Source: Vibrio mangrovi (lineage in GTDB: Bacteria; Pseudomonadota; Gammaproteobacteria; Enterobacterales; Vibrionaceae). Taken from it: a stretch of 64,000 nt of DNA. Shown in pieces: positions 35,640 through 44,845 of the stretch. Numbering within the stretch: the first letter of the stretch is position 1; each line of letters starts with the position of its first letter. The position numbers and the translations under genes are program-made. The notes below the pieces were generated by a model, which ran no database searches, was not told the origin of the DNA, and saw only the letters and a list, made by a program, of their open reading frames with translations. The stretch spans positions 2,294,001 through 2,358,000 of the forward strand of contig NZ_AP024883.1 in the NCBI RefSeq assembly GCF_024346955.1, read 5' to 3'.

Positions 35640-37511
35640 ATGTCTCATGCTGCTTCATCATTGCTCACCACCCGGCGTTTCCTGCCCTATTTTGTGACTC
35701 AGTTTTTCGGGGCCTTCAACGACAATGTATTTAAAAATACCCTGTTGCTGTTTGTCGCCTTCGCCAGTGTCGATCAACTGGTCATTTCAAGCACCCTGTT
35801 TATCAATCTGGCTGCCGGATTATTTATTCTGCCTTTCTTTCTGTTTTCAGCTTCCTCCGGTGTACTGGCCGACCAACTGGAAAAAAGCTGGCTGATCCGA
35901 AAAATCAAACTGCTGGAAATTGTGATTATGACTCTGGCCGCGGTTGGTTTTGTCACCCACAGTTACCTCATTCTGTTGTTTCTGTTATTTCTGATGGGAA
36001 CACAATCTGCGTTATTCGGCCCGGTCAAATATGCCCTGTTACCACAACAGCTGAAGCCGGAAGAACTGATGAGTGGCAATGCACTGGTTGAAACCGGTAC
36101 TTTTCTGGCAATTTTACTGGGGACGTTACTGGCCGGAGTTATCGCCTCAACACCCGGAGCAGAATACATTGCCGCCGGCGCAGTATTTATTTTCGCACTC
36201 TGTGGTTATCTCGCGAGCCGCTACATTCCCAGTGCACCGGCAACCGCACCGGCCCAGCGTTTTTACTGGCGGCCAGTGTCACAAACCCGAAAAACGTTAA
36301 GCATTGCCAGACAGGATCCGATCATCCGTCGTACAATTCTGGTTATCAGTTGGTTCTGGTTTATGGGAGCCACTTACCTGACCCAGTTTCCGAACTTCAC
36401 CAAACTCTTCCTGCATGGCAATGAAGGTGCGGTTTCCTGGTTACTCACACTGTTTTCCGTTGGTATTGCATTGGGTTCATTACTGTGTGACCGCCTTTCC
36501 CGTCACCGGGTTGAGCCGGGGCTGGTGCCACTGGCTTGTCTGGGGATTTCTCTGTTCGGTTACGGGCTGGTCAGTGCTGTTCCTTCCCAGTTACCCCAGG
36601 CAATGACATTTGCCACCTTTGTTACCAACACCGAATTATGGCCGTTATTCTTGAGTTTGCTGCTACTGGGGGCATCCGGAGGAATGTTTATTGTACCCTT
36701 GTATACACTGCTTCAGCAGCGTGCTCACCCGGAGCAACGGGCACAGGTTATTGCAGCACTCAATATTTACAACGCCCTGTTTATGGTCATCAGTGCCGTC
36801 TTAGGAATTATCTTCCTGTCGTTGTTGCAACTGTCCATTCCCAATCTGTTTCTGTTCCTCACACTGGTCAACCTTGGCGTATTTATCTATCTGCTGCGAA
36901 AGTTACCGATTTATACCCTCCGCTTCATCCTGACGTTGCTGGCAAAAATCTGTTACCGCATCCGCTACCGGAATTTACAGCACATTCCGGCTCAGGGTGG
37001 TGCGCTGATTATCTGTAACCATGTCACTTATCTGGACGCACTGATCCTCAGTGTGGCTTCACCACGGCTGATCCGTTTTGTTATGGAAGCCGATTACACC
37101 ACATTGCCTTTGATCCGGCCAATTCTGAACCATGCCGGTGTCATTCCGATTTGTGCATCACATGGTAATACGATTCGCAAAGCCTTTGTCCAGATAGAAA
37201 AAGCACTTCAACAGGGAGAACTAGTCTGTATTTTTCCGGAAGGACGACTCACGCCGGATGGTGAAATCGGTCCATTCCTTCGTGGGTTGGATCGCATCAT
37301 TCAGCACTCTTCGGCTCCGGTCATCCCGATGGCACTGAAAGGCCTGTGGGGAAGTTATTTCAGCCGCTGCCGTGGCCGGGCTTGCCGTGGTTTTCCCCGC
37401 CGCTTCAGAGCCAGAATCGAAATAGAGGCTGCTCCTCCGGTGACTGCCGCACAGACTAATAGTGAACAGCTTTATCAACAGGTGGCAGCCTTACGGGGAG
37501 AATGGCGCTAG
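35640..37511 (+). CDS. MFS (LplT-like) transporter fused to PlsC-type acyltransferase
   Basis: This 623-residue fusion has an N-terminal MFS part with 11-12 spans (about 10-420; QFFGAFNDNVFKNTLLLFVAF, GPVKYALLPQQL), as in the lysophospholipid flippase LplT. The C-terminal acyltransferase (about 430-622) has NHVTYLD (HX4D catalytic motif), FPEGRLTPDG and PVIPMALKGLWGS. The common three-part fusion adds an AMP-binding acyl-ACP synthetase; that domain is absent here. It probably flips lysophospholipids inward and reacylates them. It follows the TetR gene in a likely operon. Confidence 0.9.
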   Translation: MSHAASSLLTTRRFLPYFVTQFFGAFNDNVFKNTLLLFVAFASVDQLVISSTLFINLAAGLFILPFFLFSASSGVLADQLEKSWLIRKIKLLEIVIMTLAAVGFVTHSYLILLFLLFLMGTQSALFGPVKYALLPQQLKPEELMSGNALVETGTFLAILLGTLLAGVIASTPGAEYIAAGAVFIFALCGYLASRYIPSAPATAPAQRFYWRPVSQTRKTLSIARQDPIIRRTILVISWFWFMGATYLTQFPNFTKLFLHGNEGAVSWLLTLFSVGIALGSLLCDRLSRHRVEPGLVPLACLGISLFGYGLVSAVPSQLPQAMTFATFVTNTELWPLFLSLLLLGASGGMFIVPLYTLLQQRAHPEQRAQVIAALNIYNALFMVISAVLGIIFLSLLQLSIPNLFLFLTLVNLGVFIYLLRKLPIYTLRFILTLLAKICYRIRYRNLQHIPAQGGALIICNHVTYLDALILSVASPRLIRFVMEADYTTLPLIRPILNHAGVIPICASHGNTIRKAFVQIEKALQQGELVCIFPEGRLTPDGEIGPFLRGLDRIIQHSSAPVIPMALKGLWGSYFSRCRGRACRGFPRRFRARIEIEAAPPVTAAQTNSEQLYQQVAALRGEWR

Positions 37512-37587
37512 GGGCTGTTCAGTTTTGATGAACGGAAGTTAAAAACATTAAGACTGACTGATCGTATATTCCCGTTAGAATAGAGCC

Positions 37588-38550
37588 ATGTTTTCTGATG
37601 TCGGTATTCTCATGGCCTATTCTCTGACCAGTTTATTGAAAAATATTCCTTTTGTTCTCGGACTTCTGATTTGCACAACCTCTTATGTCACCTCGCCTAC
37701 TGCGCTGGTACTGGGTTTCTTCCTGACCACTTTAAGTATGGTCCCACAAGGTGTGCCTCTGGCGAAAATTACCAAAAAACTTCTCTCTTATTCGATTGTC
37801 GGTCTGGGATTCGGTATTCCACTCCAGACAGCACTTACCGTAACAACTCACGGCTTAGGGCTGATTCTGGCGACACTGCTGAGCACATTACTGATTGGCT
37901 GGTTCGCCAGTGTCCGGTTCGGCCTGATGCGCAAAACCGGTTATCTGATTGCTTCAGGCACCGCTATTTGTGGCGGAAGTGCAATCGCTGCCGTGGCTCC
38001 GGCGATTGAAGCCGATGATGAACAGATTGGTCTGGCTCTGGGAACCATTTTTGTTCTGAATTCGCTGGCATTGTTTTTGTTTCCGGCTGTCGGTCATCTG
38101 CTGAATATGAGCCAGGAAGCATTCGGCACCTGGGCTGCAATTGCAATTCACGATACATCCTCTGTCGTCGGTGCGGCATCAGCTTATGGTGAAACTGCCC
38201 TTAAAACAGCAACAACATTGAAACTGGCCCGGGCGCTCTGGATTATACCAGTTGCTTTTCTCAGTACTTTTTTATTCCGCAGTGAATCCAGAAAAATTAC
38301 AATTCCTTACTTCATCCTGTTCTACTGCGCCGCAATTGTATTGCATGATCAATTCCCTCAATTCTCAACGCTCTATCAGGGAATATTTACCGTGGCGAAA
38401 CAGATGCTGGTTATTTGTCTGTTCTTGATTGGATGTAGTCTGTCATTTGGCAAACTACGTCAGGCAGGTCCGAGACCACTGCTCTTTGGTGTCGGTTTAT
38501 GGGTGGTGATCTCCATATCATCACTGACCTGGATTATGACGACCCGATAA
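37588..38550 (+). CDS. YeiH-family (UPF0324) putative membrane exporter
   Basis: The 320-residue protein has about nine to ten spans. Family motifs are LLSYSIVGLGFGIPLQTAL, ASGTAICGGSAIAAVAPAI and AIAIHDTSSVVGAASAYG (conserved His-Asp pair). YeiH-like proteins are called putative sulfate exporters without firm proof. No LysR partner is next to it. The start may be the ATG at 37588 or the one at 37615; the leader AGAGCC is weak for either. Confidence 0.88.
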   Translation: MFSDVGILMAYSLTSLLKNIPFVLGLLICTTSYVTSPTALVLGFFLTTLSMVPQGVPLAKITKKLLSYSIVGLGFGIPLQTALTVTTHGLGLILATLLSTLLIGWFASVRFGLMRKTGYLIASGTAICGGSAIAAVAPAIEADDEQIGLALGTIFVLNSLALFLFPAVGHLLNMSQEAFGTWAAIAIHDTSSVVGAASAYGETALKTATTLKLARALWIIPVAFLSTFLFRSESRKITIPYFILFYCAAIVLHDQFPQFSTLYQGIFTVAKQMLVICLFLIGCSLSFGKLRQAGPRPLLFGVGLWVVISISSLTWIMTTR

Positions 38551-38596
38551 ATCTGTGAGCATCACCACCGCCCTGAGTTACATCCCGGGGCGGGAT

Positions 38597-38755
38597 TCAG
38601 GAAAGGTTCACGGACGTTTGTCGGGGACGCTCCAGAAACAGCGCCAGAATCAACAGAAATGCAGTTAACTCTGCCAATGACCGGATTGTTCCACTGTTAA
38701 GCAAAGCAACCAGAAGCTGAATAATGATCGTCACGATCATAAGCCATTTTTTCAT
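38597..38755 (-). CDS. small two-helix membrane protein (52 aa)
   Basis: From the ATG at 38755 the peptide starts MKKWLMIVTIIIQLLVALL and has a second hydrophobic stretch (LAELTAFLLILALFLER). No good ribosome-binding site precedes the ATG, so the call is weak. It lies between the YeiH gene and menE. Confidence 0.4.
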   Translation of the reverse strand: MKKWLMIVTIIIQLLVALLNSGTIRSLAELTAFLLILALFLERPRQTSVNLS

Positions 38756-38836
38756 TGAGATATGCCCGTTAGTTAATTTAATTGTGCTAATTATGAATAA
38801 AAGACATATCAAACCAAAATTCAGTTTTGGACTAAC

Positions 38837-40264
38837 TCATAACCGGCCGTGCACATCACGGTGCGTCTCCATCTCCTTCATCAACCAGATTTTGACTTCA
38901 GTCCGGGAAATTTTAATCCCCTGATGCCGGAAGTTACCGGGAAGCCGGTAACAGGCATCAGGCCATTTAAACTTCTCCAGTCGTCCCTGTAGCCATGCCC
39001 GGATTTCGGCAGTGCTCCATTGCCAGTCGCTATCGCATTCAATCACCGCAACCGGGCGCGTGCCGAAGGTTTCATCTGTAACCGGAACAATGACCGCTGC
39101 GTGAATCTGTGGATGCCGGGCTAAAACGGCCTCAATTTCTTCGCAGTGAATGTTTTCCCCACCGGAGATAAACAGATTATCTGCCCGGCCGGTGACGCAC
39201 AGTTCACCATCCTGCCAGAACCCCATATCCTGACTGTCAAACCATCCTGAGTCATCACAAAGAGGTCGCAGTGTTCCCTGATGATAATAACCGCTGGCCA
39301 GCGTGTCTCCGCCAATATAAATTCGCTCGTTTTCAATCCTGACGTCACGCAAGGGCAACACCGTACCACAACTTTCTGTCTCACTGACCCGCTTCGCAGT
39401 CACTGTCGAGGCGGCCTCAGTCATCCCATAACCCAGCCAGGTATCAATACCCAGTGCCGCAGCACGTTGCGCCAGTGGCAAAGGAATATAACTTCCGCCT
39501 AGCAAGACATGTGTCAAAGCCAATGGTGTACCATCATCCAGCAAGCGCTTAAGCTGTGCCGGAACCAGAGAAGCGTGTGTTACGTCGGTCATTTCATCGG
39601 CTTCAGCCCGGCCAATTCGCAGACAACCTCCGGCCCACAGCCAGCGGTAAACAATCGATAAACCCGAGACATGGTACACCGGCAGACTCAGCAGCCAGGT
39701 ATCATCGGCGGAAAAATGAAACTGAGACAGCAATCCCTGAGCCGATGCCAGATGTTGTCGGGATGTATGAGCAACTGCCTTCGGTTCTCCGGTTGAACCG
39801 GAGGTAAAAGTCAGTGAGCTTAGCTGTTTGGAATGATAACGGGAAAGCGGAGGTGTCACTCCGGTTATCGACTGACAGTGGACCGGACGAACATCCGGCA
39901 ACCGGGAGTAAAGCGTTACAGCTTCATCCGGATCAGAGCAGAACAGCCATACCGTCTGTTCCGGGCGGTAAATCGTCTGAAGTTTTCGTTGCAGCATCGC
40001 CACCGGCTGAGGTGCTACAAATGCAGTAACAGCGCCCAGATGCAGCGCCGCCAGAAAGAGCCAGATTCCATCAGGGTGATTCTTCCCCACCTGCGTCACA
40101 ATATCTCCGGGTCCAATTCCCTGCAGCTGCAATGCCGTTGCAACGGCAGAAACAGTTTCAGTCACATCCTGCCAGGTATATGCTTGCCGGCCAATCTTCA
40201 GCGCAACGGCAGCCGGCCTTTCCCTGACCCAGCGCTGCCATAATTCACTATCGGACACTGGCAT
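38837..40264 (-). CDS. menE: o-succinylbenzoate-CoA ligase MenE
   Basis: The 475-residue acyl-adenylating enzyme has the AMP-binding motif LTFTSGSTGEPKAVAHT, the A5 motif GYGMTEAASTV, A7 FDSQDMGFW, A8 GRADNLFISGGENI and C-terminal lysine region GIKISRTEV. It activates o-succinylbenzoate with CoA for MenB in menaquinone synthesis. It is last in the menFDHBCE cluster, its ATG overlapping the menC stop by one base, which implies coupling. Confidence 0.94.
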   Translation of the reverse strand: MPVSDSELWQRWVRERPAAVALKIGRQAYTWQDVTETVSAVATALQLQGIGPGDIVTQVGKNHPDGIWLFLAALHLGAVTAFVAPQPVAMLQRKLQTIYRPEQTVWLFCSDPDEAVTLYSRLPDVRPVHCQSITGVTPPLSRYHSKQLSSLTFTSGSTGEPKAVAHTSRQHLASAQGLLSQFHFSADDTWLLSLPVYHVSGLSIVYRWLWAGGCLRIGRAEADEMTDVTHASLVPAQLKRLLDDGTPLALTHVLLGGSYIPLPLAQRAAALGIDTWLGYGMTEAASTVTAKRVSETESCGTVLPLRDVRIENERIYIGGDTLASGYYHQGTLRPLCDDSGWFDSQDMGFWQDGELCVTGRADNLFISGGENIHCEEIEAVLARHPQIHAAVIVPVTDETFGTRPVAVIECDSDWQWSTAEIRAWLQGRLEKFKWPDACYRLPGNFRHQGIKISRTEVKIWLMKEMETHRDVHGRL

Positions 40265-41250
40265 TATGAAGCCCAGATCACTTCCTGGCTGTTCAGCTCA
40301 ACGACCGGTATATCACATCCCGGCCACGCAACGGCCAGTTGCTGACGGAATAGCCCGACCGTATCCAGCCCCGGAACTTCTTCCGGCAGAAGCCAGCGGG
40401 ATAAACGTGCTAACTGGCACAAACCGAAGCTGGATTCAATACTAGAACTGATGACAGGCTGCATTCCCAACGACTGTGCCTTTTCAACCAGATAACGACA
40501 GCGTTCAATTGAACCAATCAGTGTTGGCTTAATGATCAGTGCCTTCACACCGGTCAACTCTTCCAGACGAAAATCCGGATCTTTCAGAGATGCCTGTAAT
40601 GTCTCATCCCAGGCAATGGCAATACCGGTATTGATCGCAAATGCAATGCTGTCACTCGGAGATGCACAAGGTTCTTCCACATACGCAATCCGCTGGCGGT
40701 AAGATGGCGATATTTTACTGGCAAATATTGCTGCCTTCTCCGGCGTCCATTCCCGGTTCACATCCAGACGCAGAGATAAGTCAGGAATACTTTCCAGCAA
40801 CAGATTAATCACCAGACCATCGCGAACCGGCTCATACATACCGACTTTTACTTTGGCAACTTTCTTTCCCGGTAAGACTTGCAGACGTTCGATCAGCTCA
40901 TCGGGATCACCGACACATAATGGTGCGGCAAAATAATTACCTTCCTGTGGCAGTTCACCAGATAACTCCGCCTGTGCAGCGGACAGACCAAACGCAACCG
41001 ATGGATATAAATGCTGATAGTCAATCGCTTCTCCGCGACACCAGAGTGCCAGTTGTTCCTGAAGCTGAATTCCGGCTTCGGTCACCGACTCCTCACTAAA
41101 CCCAATCAGTGGTGCAATTTCACCTCGTCCAGCCTGATCCCGGTCATGCATTTCCACGATGAAGCCTTCCCGTTCGAATAACTTCTCGTTGCGAAGAATG
41201 ACGCCACTATCCATCGGTAATCGATAGCGGTACAGTTTTGCACTACGCAT
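40264..41250 (-). CDS. menC: o-succinylbenzoate synthase MenC
   Basis: The 328-residue enolase-superfamily dehydratase makes o-succinylbenzoate from SHCHC. Catalytic landmarks are KVAKVKVGMYE (acid/base lysine), metal ligands in LDVNREW, YVEEPC and AWDET, and the second lysine in ALIIKPTLIGS. It lies between menB and menE, with a 207-bp gap to menB. Confidence 0.93.
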   Translation of the reverse strand: MRSAKLYRYRLPMDSGVILRNEKLFEREGFIVEMHDRDQAGRGEIAPLIGFSEESVTEAGIQLQEQLALWCRGEAIDYQHLYPSVAFGLSAAQAELSGELPQEGNYFAAPLCVGDPDELIERLQVLPGKKVAKVKVGMYEPVRDGLVINLLLESIPDLSLRLDVNREWTPEKAAIFASKISPSYRQRIAYVEEPCASPSDSIAFAINTGIAIAWDETLQASLKDPDFRLEELTGVKALIIKPTLIGSIERCRYLVEKAQSLGMQPVISSSIESSFGLCQLARLSRWLLPEEVPGLDTVGLFRQQLAVAWPGCDIPVVELNSQEVIWAS

Positions 41251-41457
41251 TCTGATTTACCCTCTTTAACCGATGCCCGACGACTTCAACAGCCATCAGA
41301 CACCTCATTTCAGTCGTTTCATTATGTGAGATAAACTACTCTCACGCCTGATTGATACGGCAAACCGCACAATCATTCTGTAAACTCTCCATTCAAACAC
41401 AGGAAGCGGTTAACTCCCGGTTATTACCAAAGAGTCATGGCCTTATATGTTATTTAA

Positions 41458-42324
41458 TTATGGATTCCGGGGGAATTTCTGGAAGTCAGGGCGACGTTTT
41501 TCATTGAACGCATTTCTGCCCTCCTGACCTTCTTCCGTCATGTAGAACATCATGGTCGCATTCCCGGCCAGTTCCTGCAGCCCAGCCTGACCATCGCAGT
41601 CCGCATTCAGCGCTGCTTTCAGACAACGGAGTGCCATCGGACTATGCTGTAAGACTTCCCGGCACCAGCGTACGGTTTCTTTTTCGAGATCTGCCAGCGG
41701 CACAACCGTATTCACCAGTCCCATATCCAATGCTTCCTGTGCGTCGTAGAAGCGGCATAAGAACCAGATTTCCCGGGCCTTTTTCTGGCCGATAATCCGC
41801 GCCATATAAGAAGCACCCCAGCCACCGTCAAACGACCCGACCTTCGGCCCGGTCTGACCAAATTTGGCATTCTCGGCAGCAATGGTTAAATCACACATCA
41901 TATGCAACACATGACCACCACCAACGGCCCAACCGGCAACGGAAGCAATCACAGGTTTCGGACAAGTCCGGATCTGACGCTGGAAATCCAGCACATTCAA
42001 ATGGTGAGTTCCTTCCTCATCCCGGTAACCGCCATAGTCACCACGAATTTTCTGATCGCCACCGGAACAGAATGCATCCTCGCCCAGTCCGGTCAGAATG
42101 ATGACACCGACTTCAGAATCGTAGCGGGCATCAGCCAGTGCCTGAATCATCTCTTTCACTGTCTGCGGCCGGAAAGCATTCCGGACCTGAGGACGTGCGA
42201 TGGTAATCTTTGCGATCCCATCACTGGACTTATGATAGTTGATATCCTGATACTCACCGGTACAATCATTCCATTCCACCGGTGCATAAAGTTCTTCTTC
42301 ACTGATACCTACAGTAATTGTCAT
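41458..42324 (-). CDS. menB: 1,4-dihydroxy-2-naphthoyl-CoA synthase MenB
   Basis: The 288-residue crotonase-fold enzyme cyclises o-succinylbenzoyl-CoA. Typical blocks are ARPQVRNAFRPQTVKEM, FCSGGDQKIRGDYGGY, AVGGGHVLHMMCDLTIAA and FGQTGPKVGSFDGGWG, with C-terminal NEKRRPDFQKFPRNP. The ATG at 42324 (MTITVGISEEELYAP) has AGGAAT upstream and fits the family; eight more residues upstream are discounted. Confidence 0.95.
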   Translation of the reverse strand: MTITVGISEEELYAPVEWNDCTGEYQDINYHKSSDGIAKITIARPQVRNAFRPQTVKEMIQALADARYDSEVGVIILTGLGEDAFCSGGDQKIRGDYGGYRDEEGTHHLNVLDFQRQIRTCPKPVIASVAGWAVGGGHVLHMMCDLTIAAENAKFGQTGPKVGSFDGGWGASYMARIIGQKKAREIWFLCRFYDAQEALDMGLVNTVVPLADLEKETVRWCREVLQHSPMALRCLKAALNADCDGQAGLQELAGNATMMFYMTEEGQEGRNAFNEKRRPDFQKFPRNP

Positions 42325-42348
42325 AACATTCCTATCTCGTCTGAGCAT

Positions 42349-43146
42349 TCAAATCTGATGAGCGGACAGTGCCTGAAGGCACCGGGCAAAATCCTCGGGC
42401 CGCTCCTGATGGACATTATGTCCTGCCTGAAAAATTATTTGTACAGGCAACCCGCTCTGTTGCGCGAGTTGCCGGAATTTATGGTCGTTTTCCCCGCAAA
42501 TATACCGGACGGGAACCGACTGCATTTTAAGTGCCGGTAACAAGTCCGGCTGGCGGGCCAGAGATGTAGCCCGCATCATCACTGCAATTTCGGCGCCAAG
42601 ATTATCACTGCGACGGGTGATCAAATGTTGTCTCTGCTCATGGTTTAGCGAAGAGAACACTGGCTGCTGGTACCAATCGCTCAAAACATCGGCAACCGGC
42701 TCAGAGGCAAAGCGTGTCGCCCAGAGCTGATCCTGCTGCCAGCGTTGCTGACGCTGCACATCACTATGCAGACCAAAATTTCCGCCTTCAATTACCAGCG
42801 CAGTAAGATTCAATTCAGCCCAGTGTCCGTGAACCGCACCATACATTGCCAGCCGGCCACCCAGAGAATAACCGACCAACACCAGTGGCTGTTCTGCCGG
42901 AACAGCCTTGCGAATCGTCCGGGCAATCTGCTCACAACAATCGTCGAAATTGGTGCAGCGTTGTTGACGGCTCTGCCCATGACCACACAAATCAATGGTC
43001 AGACAGGGAAAAGCGGTCAGATGTGTAAGCGTTTCAGACCAGTCTTCTCCACTTCCCAGCAAACCATGCAAGAACACCAGCACAGGTAAATCCTGTCCGG
43101 TTCGGTTTTCCGGTGATGTATAAAGGCTATAAAGACCGGACATCAT
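42349..43146 (-). CDS. menH: SHCHC synthase MenH
   Basis: The 265-residue alpha/beta hydrolase has the oxyanion segment LVFLHGLLGSGEDW, the nucleophile elbow LVGYSLGGRLAM (Ser) and C-terminal His in FQAGHNVHQERPEDF. It removes pyruvate from SEPHCHC to give SHCHC. Its start overlaps the menD end by 20 bases in another frame, with AGGTGG just upstream, so translation is probably coupled. Confidence 0.92.
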   Translation of the reverse strand: MMSGLYSLYTSPENRTGQDLPVLVFLHGLLGSGEDWSETLTHLTAFPCLTIDLCGHGQSRQQRCTNFDDCCEQIARTIRKAVPAEQPLVLVGYSLGGRLAMYGAVHGHWAELNLTALVIEGGNFGLHSDVQRQQRWQQDQLWATRFASEPVADVLSDWYQQPVFSSLNHEQRQHLITRRSDNLGAEIAVMMRATSLARQPDLLPALKMQSVPVRYICGENDHKFRQLAQQSGLPVQIIFQAGHNVHQERPEDFARCLQALSAHQI

Positions 43147-44845
43147 TTACCACCTGAGTTATATGCTGTGCTGCCTGTCCGGCAGGAACTGTCACCTCAA
43201 CAATCAACCCGCCACTGCCACTGTCAATATGCCGGTCGATACACTGCTGAAACGCCGTCAAATCCTGTGGATTTTCATAACCCAGACCAAACTGCGCTGC
43301 TGCATGTTCAAAATGATAACCGTGCGGCATCTGGTACAAGTCAGTTTTCTGTTCCGGCGGAACCGGAAGCAGGTCAAAAATTGCTCCACCATCATTGTTG
43401 GTCACAACCACAACGAAAGGCTGGCAGGTTCGTGTCAGCAAAGCCAGAGAATTCAGGTCATATAACAGTGAAGTGTCACCCAGAAGTAATAACATCGGCT
43501 GCTGTCGTTCTCGTTGAATACCGGCTGCTGTGGCAACAATCCCATCGATCCCTGATGCACCACGATTGGAATAAACCGCCCGTTTTTGGGCAGTACCGAA
43601 CATATCGACCAGCCGGACAATCAGACTGTTACCGATAAATAAATCAGCCTCCGGGGTCAGCGTTGCAACCGACATTGCCACGTCCAGTTCACAGAGGCGG
43701 GACTCGGCCTCAGCCACTTGCTGTGTCAGCTCCGGAATCCGCCTGATCAGTGGTAACAGTTCATCTGCCCAGCCGACCGAAATATTATTTCCCTGAATCC
43801 GGTATTGCTCGGTCTGAACATCAACCCATGTATCAATCCGGGTCACCAGATGCTGCTGCGGCAAATGAGACGGGTTATTCCGCTGCTCACGCGCAGAGAG
43901 ATACAGATAGCGACTCCCCTGTTGCTCAATCTGTTGTTGCAGCCACTGATTCAACCGTTTGGAAACCAGATGAGCGCCGAATTGGACAATTAGTTCACAT
44001 CCACAGAGAATATCTCTGCATGTTTCATGCTGTAACCACAGATCAAAGCAGGCCCAGTCACTGCCGACGCCGGACTGAGGATCACACAGCACCGGCCATC
44101 CCAACATCTGCGCAAAATCTCTGGCTTTTTCTGCCTCGGCAACAGGAAGAGAACCGATAATCACCACACCTTTACAGTTAAAAAGTTCGGGGGCAGCCTG
44201 AACCGGCGGCAACTGATATCCTTGTCTGGAGCTATACGGTGAACCGGTCGCCAGCCAGGGCTGAACCCCAGCCAGATAATCGGAAGCATCAACATCTTCG
44301 ATCTGAGAATACAACGGTTCGGGAAACGGGCAATTGATATGTACGACACCACCGACACGAGACTGATGAAATAACGCCTGATCAAGGGTTGTCAGCAGCC
44401 AGCCGGGAGCAATCATCGCTGTCGGACTGGGCAGGTTGATCGTCTGAACTGTATGAGCAGAAAAAATCCCCGGCTGTTCAATGGCCTGATTTGCACCGCA
44501 GTCAATCAGCTCAACCGGGCGATCGGCAGTTAAAAGCACCAGTTTTTCTCCGGTCAGATTCGCTTCGGCAACACACGGCAGTAAATTAGCTACCGCCGTA
44601 CCGGATGTCACAATCACGGCGACCGGTTTCTGGCTGGCTTTTGCCAGTCCTAATGCCAGATAACCCAGCCCTCTTTCATCAAAATGAGGATGCAGCCGCA
44701 GCGCCGGATGCGCATCTGCCTCCAGCGTCAGGGGCGTAGAACGGGATCCCGGGGCAATACAGACATCACGGACTCCCAGACGAGACAACTCTTCCAGAAT
44801 CAAGCGACTCCAGACCCGGTTCAACACCGCTTGTTGAGATTTCAC
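43127..44845 (-). CDS. menD: SEPHCHC synthase MenD
   Basis: The 572-residue thiamine-diphosphate enzyme joins isochorismate and 2-oxoglutarate. Markers are VCIAPGSRSTPLTLEA, the TPP glutamate region HFDERGLGYLALG, TSGTAVANLLPCVAEA and ThDP/Mg motif LLGDTSLLYDLNSLALL with NNDGGAIF. The GTG at 44845 is chosen since GGAGGA lies nine bases upstream and it gives a GTGA overlap with the menF stop. A longer frame to 44866 is rejected. Confidence 0.94.
   Translation of the reverse strand: MKSQQAVLNRVWSRLILEELSRLGVRDVCIAPGSRSTPLTLEADAHPALRLHPHFDERGLGYLALGLAKASQKPVAVIVTSGTAVANLLPCVAEANLTGEKLVLLTADRPVELIDCGANQAIEQPGIFSAHTVQTINLPSPTAMIAPGWLLTTLDQALFHQSRVGGVVHINCPFPEPLYSQIEDVDASDYLAGVQPWLATGSPYSSRQGYQLPPVQAAPELFNCKGVVIIGSLPVAEAEKARDFAQMLGWPVLCDPQSGVGSDWACFDLWLQHETCRDILCGCELIVQFGAHLVSKRLNQWLQQQIEQQGSRYLYLSAREQRNNPSHLPQQHLVTRIDTWVDVQTEQYRIQGNNISVGWADELLPLIRRIPELTQQVAEAESRLCELDVAMSVATLTPEADLFIGNSLIVRLVDMFGTAQKRAVYSNRGASGIDGIVATAAGIQRERQQPMLLLLGDTSLLYDLNSLALLTRTCQPFVVVVTNNDGGAIFDLLPVPPEQKTDLYQMPHGYHFEHAAAQFGLGYENPQDLTAFQQCIDRHIDSGSGGLIVEVTVPAGQAAQHITQVVNDVRSL

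Noticed and set aside
41251..41457. Possible small gene or leader peptide (21 codons) in the menB-menC gap
   Set aside because: No good ribosome-binding site and no conserved feature. It is probably just a spacer, perhaps with a weak promoter.
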